Shown here: positions 30,813-41,700 of the stretch, piece by piece
How the letters are laid out: every line of letters begins with the position of its first letter
Numbering within the stretch: the stretch's first letter is position 1
Assembly: GCF_003569915.1 (NCBI RefSeq)
Contig: NZ_KZ984439.1
Span: forward strand, 62,001 to 126,000
Length of the DNA stretch: 64,000 nt
Reading direction: 5' to 3'
Source: Comamonas testosteroni
Lineage (GTDB): Bacteria > Pseudomonadota > Gammaproteobacteria > Burkholderiales > Burkholderiaceae_C
Notes under the pieces: generated by a model
Database searches by the model: none
Told to the model about the DNA's origin: nothing
The model's input: the letters and a program-made list of their open reading frames with translations, nothing else
Translations under genes and position numbers: made by a program

Positions 30813-30884
30813 CATACGTTGTGTATGTAAGTGCCATTCTATGCGGGGATGGCTTTGATTTATTATTGGCATACGAGTTGTATG
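30813..30884. promoter_or_regulatory. Paired TetR operators CATAC-N5-GTATG
   Basis: Two copies of CATAC-N5-GTATG, at 30813-30827 and 30870-30884, centres 57 bp apart. One is next to the MFS start and the other ends 15 bases before the TetR ATG. The shared arms and placing indicate that the TetR protein controls both divergent genes. Confidence 0.8.
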
Positions 30885-30899
30885 TGAATGGAGCAGGGT

Positions 30900-31496
30900 A
30901 TGAGCCAGGTTCGCCAAAGCCGCGCCAGCATGATTGAAGCCACGCGTGGCAAGCTGATTGCCGCTGCGCGCGCCGCTTTTGCCCAGCATGGCTATGCCCA
31001 GGCGTCCATGGATGAGCTGACGGCGCAGGCGGGCCTGACGCGCGGCGCGCTCTACCATCACTTTGGCGGCAAGCCCGGCCTGCTGGCCGCCGTGGTGGCG
31101 CAGATGGATGCGGAGATGGATGCGCGTCTGGATATGGTGCTGCGCGCCCACGCCGACCCATGGGCTGGCTTTCTGGCCTATTGCCGTGCCTATCTGGCCA
31201 TGGCGCAGGAGGCGGAAATCCGCCGCATCGTGTTGCAGGATGCGCGCTCCGTGCTCACGGGAACGGATCAGGGCGCGCAGCACCAGCAGTGCATACAGTT
31301 CATGGCGGGCTATCTGCAAAATCTGATGGAGCAGGGCGTTATCGTGCGCGCCAGCCCCGTTGCACTGGCGCGGCTGCTCAATGGCTGTCTGGTGGAAGCC
31401 GCTTTCTGGATTGCCGAGGAAGGTGCCGCACCCCAGCGGCTGGACGAGGCGCTGCAGGCGCTGGATCTGATGCTCGAAGGCTGGAAAGCCGGTTGA
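30900..31496 (+). CDS. TetR-family transcriptional regulator
   Basis: A 198-residue repressor. The N-terminal HTH is RGKLIAAARAAFAQHGYAQASMDELTAQAGLTRGALYHHFGGKPGLLAAVV, the classic TetR_N pattern. The helical C-terminal ligand domain includes EIRRIVLQDARSVLTG and FMAGYLQNLMEQGVIV. ATG 30900 is preferred over ATG 30888 because GGAG at 30890-30893 lies 6 bases before it. It likely represses itself and the divergent MFS exporter through the CATAC/GTATG sites. Confidence 0.92.
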   Translation: MSQVRQSRASMIEATRGKLIAAARAAFAQHGYAQASMDELTAQAGLTRGALYHHFGGKPGLLAAVVAQMDAEMDARLDMVLRAHADPWAGFLAYCRAYLAMAQEAEIRRIVLQDARSVLTGTDQGAQHQQCIQFMAGYLQNLMEQGVIVRASPVALARLLNGCLVEAAFWIAEEGAAPQRLDEALQALDLMLEGWKAG

Positions 31497-31509
31497 AAAA
31501 GGAGTTGCC

Positions 31510-32631
31510 GTGGATGTGTTGACCCCCGCAAGACAGGCGCTGCAGCGCATTCGCGCAGGCGAACAGACGCCGCAGGACTTTCTGTTTGCACCAGTCATAG
31601 GGGCCGATGGAGCGCAGAGCGACAGCCATGAGCAGGCCCGTTTTCGGCTGCTGCTGGCGCTGCAGTGTGATCTGCAGGACGGCGATGAAGCTCTGCTTGC
31701 CGCGTTGACGCAGGCGGAGATAGAGCGCCATCGCATGGAGGCATTTCAAGGCCTGTATCCGGCCCTGAGTCTCGCTGTTGCATTGCTGGCGCGCTATCAA
31801 AATATTCAGCATCTGCCGCTGATGATCGACGCCAAGCGTGCCAACTTCGACACCCACTGCGGGCTGGATGTGCAGTGCTTGCTGAGCAGCGGCATTGAAG
31901 CCAGCTACGCCGCGCTGGCCCAGCTTGATGCCGACTACCGCGAGGCTTTTACCGACTATCTGGGCGCAACGGCGCAGCAGTGCAAGATTTCACAGGCCGA
32001 GCTGGACAAATGGCGCGAGCGGCAGGCGCGCAGGTATCCCGCTCAGCTCAGGTTTGCAGGGCTCGAGCAGGAAATCGATTTTCTGCTTGATCTGGGTGAG
32101 ACCGAAGCCGCCAAGGCCGCCATTGCCCGCTGGCAAAGCAGCGTCTTTACCGAGACTGAGCAAGGCTGGCAGGCGCTCTACAGCTTTCAGCGCAGCGTAG
32201 GCGATACCGAAGCCATGATTGCCGCACAGCAGGCGCTGCTGGCTTACGCGCAAAGCCCGCGCGATCGCGCCAGTCGTCTGCTGGATCTGGGCCAGCTGTA
32301 TCTGAGTCAGCCCGACTTGCCCGCGCTGCTGGGCTGCATCACCGAGCTGCAAGCCATGCAGCCCGAGTTCAAACAGTGGCGCAAGCTGGGGCTGGGTCGT
32401 TTTATTGCCGAGCTGTATGCGGACTATGTGCTCGCCGCAGGCCCCAGTGATCAATCGCGTGAAGTCAGCCGCTGGGCCCAGTCGCTGGTCAGCGGCATGA
32501 ACCAGCTGCACTGGAATCTGCTGGAAAAGCTGGTGCGCCTGCATGAGCAGGGCGGCGATGCGCGCAGCGCCGACAAATACCGGCTGCTGTTGTACAAGGA
32601 GCAGCAGGAGATGAAGGCACTGGGGCTGTGA
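31510..32631 (+). CDS. Hypothetical helical protein downstream of TetR
   Basis: A 373-residue soluble protein with GTG start and GGAG directly upstream (31501-31504), 13 bases after the TetR stop, so probably co-transcribed. No known domain recognised. Alternating helices (from ALLAALTQAEIERHRMEAF to RDRASRLLDLGQLYLSQPDLPALLGCITELQAM) look like TPR-type solenoid repeats. Composition is normal for the region. Function unknown; a scaffold role is possible but not shown. Confidence 0.7.
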   Translation: MDVLTPARQALQRIRAGEQTPQDFLFAPVIGADGAQSDSHEQARFRLLLALQCDLQDGDEALLAALTQAEIERHRMEAFQGLYPALSLAVALLARYQNIQHLPLMIDAKRANFDTHCGLDVQCLLSSGIEASYAALAQLDADYREAFTDYLGATAQQCKISQAELDKWRERQARRYPAQLRFAGLEQEIDFLLDLGETEAAKAAIARWQSSVFTETEQGWQALYSFQRSVGDTEAMIAAQQALLAYAQSPRDRASRLLDLGQLYLSQPDLPALLGCITELQAMQPEFKQWRKLGLGRFIAELYADYVLAAGPSDQSREVSRWAQSLVSGMNQLHWNLLEKLVRLHEQGGDARSADKYRLLLYKEQQEMKALGL

Positions 32632-32644
32632 TTGTGGCTGTGGC

Positions 32645-32715
32645 TGATTGCTATTGAAAGATGAGCCTCAAGCCTATGATTGATATAGGCTTGAAGCTCA
32701 TTGGGTATCAAAAAG
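32645..32715. repeat. AT-rich hairpin repeat copy, probably a terminator
   Basis: CTCAAGCCTAT and ATAGGCTTGAAG form a long imperfect stem (about 32667-32696), with ATTGCTATTGAAAG before it and GGGTATCAAAAAG after it. It stands between convergent genes (the helical protein and the giant gene). Confidence 0.65.
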
Positions 32716-32726
32716 CGCTCTACCTC

Positions 32727-35700
32727 TTACGCCTGCAGCACCCGCTGCCCCGGCAGCCGACTGGCATTGGCGCGGAGCTGAGCGCTCAGCGACGAGGCCC
32801 AGCCACCGGCCATGGCGGGCGGCTGCATGTCTTGCTGCAAACCAGAATCCGGCGCAAACAGCCACTGGGCCACCAGCTCTTCCCTGTCGCTTTCGGCATT
32901 GCGTTCACTGACCGGTGCCTCAGGCGGCTGCGGAGCTTCCTGCACTGACTGAATCTGGTTTTCAATCTCCTTGATCAGCCAGTCGGGCAGGGTGTCACCG
33001 CGCGGCTTGCTGGGCGCTGCGGGGAGGCTGGCTTGGCGGCTGTCGCTGGCTTGGGCCTTGAGAATCGCTGCCTGGTATTGGCTGTCACGCACGGCATAGA
33101 TCACGTATTGGATGACCTGGGGCGTGAGCGACTGCGAGGGCTCGGAGAACAGCTGGTTCAGCGTCTCCAGCACCCGAGGATCGGACACCTGCGCCTGCAT
33201 CTGCTGCTCCTGCTGCGCGTTCTGCACGGTCTTGAGCACCCATTCGCCAATGCCCAGAGACTGCGTCACCACAGGCCAGCCCGGTGGAGGCGGCTCTGCG
33301 GGCAGATAAGGGCTGGGCGGAATGATGACCTGAATCACCGGTGCAACCTCGGAGGGCTTGACCTTCAGATCGAGGTTGGCCGTGGCAGTGAGTTCACCAT
33401 CGGTAATGACATAGCCCGCCGTGGGCACGCTGCCGCTATAACCGTTGACCGGGACAAAGCGGTAGTCGCCGTTTTGGGCAATGCTCAGCTGACCCACACC
33501 GGCAATCGTCACCGTGCTGCCCGCGCTGTAGTGCTGACCATTGATGGTGAAACCGGTCACCGTCAGCGCATCGCCATCGGGGTCACTGTCATTGCCCAGC
33601 ACATTGCCCGTGGCCGTAGCGCCATGTTCCACCGTCTGAGCATCGTGATCCGCCACCGGCCCAGCATTGACCGGCGTGACCGTGATATCGAGCGTGGAGG
33701 TATCGGTGCTGATGCTGTCGCTGACTGTGTAGCGGACCTGCGGCACCTGACCATTCCAGCGCGTGACGGGCGTAAAGGTGTAGCTGCCGTCGGTATTGAT
33801 CACCAGCATGCCGACGCCCGCAATGGTGGCTGTGGAGCCAGCGGCGTAGGTGTTGCCATTGATCGTGAAGTCTGTGACAGACACGAGTCCGTCTACGCTG
33901 GAGGTGCCTCCAAGCACGGTGCCGCTGATAGGAGTGTCCTCAGGTGTGCTGACCGTTTCATTGCCATCCGTAAAGCCGTCGGTGACAGGTGTGACGGTAA
34001 TGTCGAGCGTAGAAGTATCCGTGCTCACCGTATCGCTGACGGTATAGCTGACTTGAGGCGCTGTGCCGTGCCAGTTGGCTGCGGGCGTAAAGGTGTAGCT
34101 GCCATCGGCATTGATCACCAGTGTGCCGACACCAGCAATAGTTGCGGTGGAGCCAGCGGCATAGGTGCTGCCGCCAACCGTGAAATCCACCACCGACACT
34201 GGCCCGTCCACGCTGGAGGTGCCGCCCAGCACGGTGCCACTGATGGGCGTGTCTTCCGGTGTGCTCACGACCTCGTTGCCATCCGTAAAGCCATCGGTCA
34301 CGGGTGTAACGGTGATGTCGAGCGTGGAGATATCTGTGCTCACCGTATCGCTGACGGTGTAGCTGACCTGCGGCACTGTCCCATGCCAGTTGGCCGCAGG
34401 TGTGAAGGTGTAGCTGCCATCGGCACGCAGAACCAAGGTGCCGATGCCCGCAAGGGTGGCCGTGGAGCCAGCGGCATAGGTGCTGCCGCCAACCGTGAAA
34501 TCCATCACCGACACTGCTCCATCCACACTGGAGGTACCGCCCAGCACGGTGCCACTGATGGGTGTGTCTTCCGGCGTACTCACGACTTCGTTGGCATCCG
34601 TAAAGCCATCGGTCACGGGAGTGACGGTAATGTCGAGCGTAGAAGTATCTGTGCTCACCGTATCGCTGACGGTGTAACTGACCTGAGGCACGGTGCCGTG
34701 CCAGTTGGCCGCAGGTGTGAAGGCGTAGCTGCCATCGGCACGCAGAACCAAGCTGCCGATGCCCGCCAGGGTGGCCGTGGAGCCAGCCGTGTAGGTGCTG
34801 CCGCCAACCGTGAAATCCACCACCGACACTGGCCCATCCACACTGGAGGTACCGCCCAGCACGGTGCCACTGATGGGCGTGTCTTCAGGAGTTGTCACCG
34901 TTTCATTGCCATCCGTAAAGCCATCGGTCACAGGTGTAACGGTAATGTCGAGCGTAGAAGTATCCGTGCTCACCGTATCGCTGACGGTATAGCTGACCTG
35001 CGGCACTGTCCCATGCCAGTTGGCTGCGGGCGTAAAGGTGTAGCTGCCATCGGCACGCAGAACCAAGGTGCCGATGCCCGCAAGGGTGGCCGTGGAGCCA
35101 GCGGTATAGGAGCTACCGCCAACCGTGAAATCCACCACCGACACGGTTCCATCCACGCTGGACGTTCCGCCCAGCACGGTGCCGCTGATGGGCGTGTCCT
35201 CAGGGGTGCTGACCGTTTCATTGCCATCGGTAAAGCCATCGGTCACAGGAGTGACGGTAATGTCGAGTGTGGAGCTATCCGTGGTTACCGTATCGCTGAC
35301 GGTGTAGCTGACCTGGGGCACTGTCCCATGCCAGTTGGCCGCAGGCGTGAAGGTGTAGCTGCCATCGGCACGCAGAACCAAGGTGCCGATGCCCGCCAGG
35401 GTGGCCGTGGAGCCAGCGGTATAGGTGCTGCCGCCAACCGTGAAATCCACCACCGACACGGGTCCATCCACACTGGAGGTACCGCCCAGCACGGTGCCAC
35501 TGATGGGCGTGTCCTCAGGAGTCGTCACCGTTTCATTGCCATCCGTAAAGCCATCGGTCACGGGTGTAACGGTAATGTCGAGCGTAGAGCTATCCGTGCT
35601 TACCGTGTCAGTGACGGTGTAGCTGACCTGGGGCACGGTGCCGTGCCAGTTGGCAGCAGGCGTAAAGGTGTAGCTGCCATCGGCACGCAGAACCAAGGTG

Positions 35701-38700
35701 CCGATGCCAGCAAGGGTGGCCGTGGAGCCAGCGGTATAGGTGCTGCCGCCAACCGTGAAATCCACTACCGACACGGGTCCATCCACACTGGAGGTACCGC
35801 CCAGCACGGTACCACTGATGGGTGTGTCTTCCGGCGTGCTCACGATCTCGTTGGCATCCGTAAAGCCATCGGTCACGGGTGTAACGGTGATGTCGAGCGT
35901 AGAAGTATCCGTGCTCACCGTATCGCTGACGGTGTAGCTGACCTGGGGCACTGTCCCATGCCAGTTGGCCGCAGGTGTGAAGGTGTAGCTGCCATCGGCA
36001 CGCAGAACCAGCGTGCCGATGCCCGCCAGGGTGGCCGTGGAGCCAGCGGCATAGGTGCTGCCGCCAACCGTGAAATCCACCACCGACACGGGTCCATCCA
36101 CACTGGAGGTACCGCCCAGCACGGTGCCACTGATGGGTGTGTCTTCCGGCGTGCTCACGATCTCGTTGGCATCCGTAAGCCCATCGGTCACGGGAGTGAC
36201 CGTAATGTCCAGCGTGGAGCTATCCGTGCTCACCGTATCGCTGACGGTGTAGCTGACCTGGGGCACTGTCCCATGCCAGTTGGCTGCAGGTGTGAAGGTG
36301 TAGCTGCCATCGGCACGCAGAACCAAGGTACCCATGCCCGCCAGGGTGGCCGTGGAACCTGAGGTATAGGTGCTGCCGCCAACCGTGAAATCCATCACTG
36401 ACACTGCTCCATCCACACTGGAGGTACCGCCCAGCACGGTGCCACTGATGGGTGTGTCTTCCGGCGTGCTCACGATCTCGTTGGCATCCGTAAAGCCATC
36501 GGTGACGGGTGTGACGGTGATGTCGAGCGTAGAGCTGTCCGTGCTCACCGTATCGCTCACCGTGTAGCTGACCTGCGGCACGGTGCCGTGCCAGTTGGCC
36601 GCTGGTGTGAAGGTGTAGCTGCCATCGGCTCGCAGAACCAAGGTGCCGATGCCCGCCAAGGTGGCTGTGGAGCCTGCAGCATAGGTGCTGCCGCCAACCG
36701 TGAAATCCACCACCGACACTGGCCCGTCCACACTGGAGGTACCGCCCAGCACGGTGCCACTGATGGGCGTGTCTTCCGGTGTGCTCACGACCTCGTTGCC
36801 ATCCGTAAAGCCATCGGTCACGGGTGTAACGGTAATGTCGAGCGTGGAGATATCCGTGGTCTTGGTATCGCTGACGATATAGATCACTTGCGGCACGGTG
36901 CCGTGCCAGTTGGCAGCTGGAGTAAAGGTGTAGCTGCCGTCCGCTTTGATTTCGAGTGTGCCAATGCCGGCGAGAGTGGCCGTGGTGCCAGCAGCATAGT
37001 TCACGCCCTCGATATTGAAGCTTTGAACCGAGACGGGGCCGTTGACGCTGGTCGTTCCTGTCAGCACATCGCCGCTGATTGGGGTGTCCTCGGGGGTAGT
37101 CACGATTTCGTCGGCATCGATCACCTTGGTGACGGTGATATCCAGCGTGGATATATCGGTGCTGACGGTGTCGCTGACGGTATAGCTGACTTGAGGCACT
37201 GTGCCAAACCAGCCCGTGACAGGGGTAAAGGTGTAGGTGCCGTCAGTCTGGACGATGAGTGTGCCGATTCCCGCGATAGTGGCGGTTTGCCCCGGGAGAA
37301 AGGGTGTGGCGATGCCATTGACCGAGAAATCCTGGATGGACAGTGGTCCGTCCACACTGCTGGAGCCCGCAAGCACATTGGCGGTAATGGAGGTGTTCTG
37401 GGGAATGCTGACGACTTCATCACCATCGGTAAAGCCATTGGTCACCGGCGTCACGACGATTTTGAGCGTGGAGGTGTCGCTGCTGATGGTGTCGGTGACC
37501 GTGTAGGTGACCGTGGGAACCGCGCCATTCCAGTGCAGCGCTGGCGTAAAGGTGTAGCTGCCATCGGCTTTGATCAGCAATGTGCCTATGCCAGCCAGTG
37601 TGGCGGTGCCACCTGCCGCATAGCTTGTCCCATTGACTCTGAAGCTGGTGATGGATACGGGGCCGTCCACGCTGGCCGTGCCAGTGAGCAAGTTGCCGGA
37701 GATGGGGGTGTCTTCCGGAGTGCTCACCGACTCGTCGGCATCGGTAAAGCCATCGGTCACGGGCGTGATATTGAAGTCAAAGCGATTGGGCGACTGGTCG
37801 GTATCGACGCCGTTATTCGCTGTGCCGCCGTCGTCCTTGACCTGGAAGGTAAATGCTCCCACGCCATTGCCGTTGAGGTCGCTCGTGGGCTTGAAGACCA
37901 GTCGGCCCAGGTCGGCCACGGCGATTTCCTTGCCCGCAGCGAAGGTGAGGCCATCAAACAGCAGCACACCCTCAGCGACAGGAGGCAGCGTGGTGATGAT
38001 GACGGATTGGAAGGTGTTAGACGGATTGTCGTCAGGGTCGCTGAAGCCGAAATCGGCTGCCTTGAAGGCATAGCTGCCGTCTTCGGCAATGGTTTCGGTG
38101 TGGTCCGTGCCAGCAGGTGCATCGTTGACCGGCAGCAGCGTGATATCCAGCGTCGATGTGTCGGTGCTGGAGACCAGGTTGCGGACGGTATAGGTGATCT
38201 GCGGCACCTTGCCATTCCAGTGGGCGACGGGCGTAAAGGTGTAGCTGCCATCGGCCAGAATCTGCAGGCTGCCTACGCCGGTGATATTCGCGGTGGCACC
38301 CAAAATGGGCAGCACCGTGTATTTGTTGCCCTCCACCGTGAAGTCCAGCACCACCACCGGGGGGGCGCTGGTGCTGCTGTTGTTCAGCAGGTTGCCGGTG
38401 ACGACAGTGTCTTCGTAGTTGGTTTCGGTCTCATCGGCGTCATAGACCGGGGGCAGAGGAATGATGTTGAACTTGAAGGTGTTGGGGGACTGATCGGTAT
38501 CGACGCCTCCATTGGCGGTGCCTCCGTTGTCCTTGACCTGGAAGGTGAATGCGCCAAGGCTGTTTCCTGTCAGGCCGCTCTTGGACTGATAGACCAGTAA
38601 ACCGAGGTCACCGACAGCAATTTCCTGACCTGGGGTGACGGCAGCGCCGTTGTACAGCAGCTGTCCGTGTGCGGCGGCTGGCAATGTGGTGATGAAGACG

Positions 38701-41700
38701 GACTGGAATGCGTCGGCGGGGTTGTCCTTGGGGTCGCTGAAGCCAAAATCGGCTGCGCTGAAGGTGTAGCTGGCATTTTGATTGATCGTTTCCGTGCGGT
38801 CGGTCCCCGCCGGTGCGTCATTAACGGGTTTTACGGTGATATCCAGCGTGGACGTGTCGAAGGTCTGGTAGCTCAGCTTCCAGTCTTTGACCAGCATGGC
38901 CTGCTGGGACTGGGTGTTCTCGATCACGATGCGCATGACGTTGGTTTCATGCTGCAGCGGTGTGGCTCCAGCAGGGTTGGTGCTGGAGATGTTGTAGTAG
39001 TACTGCGAACTTCCGGGGGCGACACCTGTGGAGACCAGTTCCACGCCGTTGACATAGATCTTGATAGCGCCGTAGTCATCAGCGCCACCGATCAGGCTCA
39101 TGGCCAGCGTGGAGAGGTCTACATCTGCCGGGATATAGAAACTGGTCTCATAAACATAGGTTCCCTTAAGGGCCTGGTTGTTGTCTGATGAGATGGAGTT
39201 CCAGCCAAACCAGGGGTGGTTCTTGAGAATGGGCTGGGTTGCTCCTGCAGGGCCGCTGATGAGTACGTAGTTGGGGTCTACCGAGTTGGCGGGAAGGCCT
39301 TGATCTCCGTAGCTGCGACCAGTGTCCAGCATATTGATGTCCACAGTCTCCGCCGCGATATAGGTGACTTGTGGAACCGGGCCTGCGTAGTTGGCGGCCG
39401 GGGTAAAAGTCCAGTCGCCGTTCGATTTCATCGTGAAGACACCCACTCCCGCAATCGTGGCCGAGGTTGGCGTGCTGCCGGGCGTGTAAGTCTGGCCCGC
39501 GACGGTGAATGACTTCACGCTCAGCGTTCCGCCATTGCCGGCGATATCGTTGGTCAGCACATTGCCGGAGGCGGTGCTGTCTTCCAGCGTGGTCGATGTG
39601 TCCGCGATGGCTCCCACATCATCACCGGGGATGTGGACGCGAATCTTGTTGGGCGTGAGGTCCGTGTTCTGCCCACCGCCGGTGGTGCTGCCGTCATCCA
39701 CCACCTTGAAGCCCATGGCCACAAACAGGCCACTGCCGTTGGCCGTGTATTTGAGATTGGGAATCTGGGCGACGGTGATGACGTCATTGACCTTTACGGC
39801 AACGCCATTGAGCGTCAATGTACCCGTGCCCGCAGCGGGCACCCAGGTCACGATGATCTGCTTGAAGTTATTGGCCAGCACGCCATCGTCTGCGTCCGAG
39901 AAACCAAAATCCGCCACCGTGAAGGTATGCACATCACCGGGATTCATGGTCAGCGTCTTGTCCGTGCCCGTGGGGGCGTCCGGGCGCGGCGTCACCGTGA
40001 TCAGGCGCGAATCGATGTCCGTCAGCGCAGTACCTGCGCCGGATGCTCCTTTATCGGTAGTCGTCATGGTCAGTTTGACGTCACCGTAGAAGTTGGCTGC
40101 AGGGTTGAAGTTCAGGCGTCCGGTTAAGGCCAGATAAGTGTTGATATTGGCCACCGTGCCCGTCAGCGTGACGGTGGCGGTGCTGGCCCCCGTCACTGTC
40201 ACACCGCCAATCGTGCCGTTGTCGCCCAGTACACCCAGAATGCCGGACGATACCGAGAGCTTGACCTCGATGAGCGCGCTGCCTGCATCAACATCGCTGA
40301 CCTGAAGCCCGGACAGGTTGACCAGCGTGTCTTCAGGCGTAGTCCATTGCACATTGCCTTCGGTGCCGGGGATGGTGTTGACCGGCGCATCGTTGACAGG
40401 ATTGACGGTAATGCTCAGCGTGGAAGTCGTGGGGGTGAGGCCACCGTCAGATACGTCGTAGCGAATCAGTCCCACCGAACCGTTGAAGTTGGCCACTGGA
40501 ATAAACCGGTAGGAGCCATCTGCATTGATAAGCAGCGCGCCCACGCCGCTGATAAGAAAGTCACTGCCGATGACGCCTGCCACGCCATTGACGCGAAAGC
40601 CGGTCACCGTCAGCGTGTCGCCATCGGCGTCCGATGCATTGGCCAACAGACCGTCAGCGGCAGTTTTCTCCAGAGTGGTGTCTTCATCGACGGTGACGGT
40701 CTCACCGCTATCCGTTGGCAGGGCCAGCAAATGGCTCCAGGCTGCAGCCGATTCAGCACTGGCAATGCTGCGGGTTTGAATCACGCCGGTCTGCAGTTCC
40801 AGATCCCAGTCGCCACCCAGCGCTGCTGCGCCTGTCGGGTCGGTCGATGCGGCGATGTCCGCGCCCGTGATGCCGCCCAGCACCATGGCCGCCTGCAGGC
40901 CCGCATCGCCCTGGGCAAAGTCGCAGCCATAGATCAGGATGTCGCCGTCTGCCGTTAATGACTGGCCGATGGCGCTGAGCGCATTCAGATACTGTGCCTG
41001 CATGCTCTGGGCATTGAGCTGCGCTGTGCCCAGCTGAAGCTCGGAAGCCGAGCCGTGGGAGATGATGTGAATCGCGTCAATATCGTGCTCATTGGCCAGC
41101 ACGGCCGCAATCTGCTCCACGCCGTCGCGGCTGGCGTCGAGCATGACCACGCGGGTATTGGCGGGCAGGGTGCTGACCAGTTGCTGCCAGTCTGGCGTGT
41201 CATCACTGACAAAGACAATCTCGCGGCTGCTGGGCTGGCTCAGCTCAATGCTGGCGTCTGTGCTCAGGTAGTACTGCCATTGCGCATCGGTGTGCGCCGT
41301 GGCTTGCAGGCCATCTTGCGAGAGGCTGTCCTGCCCCAGCACGGGCTGGCCGGTTTCGCCATAGGCATAGACATGCAGATCACTGACATTGCGGGCACTG
41401 GCCAGTGCGTTGCTGATGGCGCTGAGCCCGGACTCCCCCGCCTGCACCACATGAACTTGCACGCCCTGGGCCTGCAGTGACTGGGCCAGCTCGGCCTGAT
41501 GCGGCACGCGGGCGTCGATGAGGGCCACGGCCCGCGCGGTTTCGCCCTGAAAGTCTGCGTTGCTGAGCTCATGCGCGGCGTCTGTCGCGTCGGCTTCTTG
41601 CTGATCTGCCGATGCATCGTCCTGAGGATGAAGCGCATCCTGCGCCGCAACCATGGCGGCTCCATCAAAAAGCAGGCGAGGTTCCAGGGCAAGCGTACGG

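Noticed and set aside
33033..36362. A very long rightward open frame (over 1100 codons) opposite the giant surface protein gene
   Set aside because: It is the antisense shadow of the ten 315-bp repeats: a stop-free complementary frame in one unit stays open in all. No start signal or recognisable protein.
33667..36816. Regular repeats that could suggest a CRISPR or satellite array
   Set aside because: Unit length is 315 bp, units are coding in frame and have no unique spacers.
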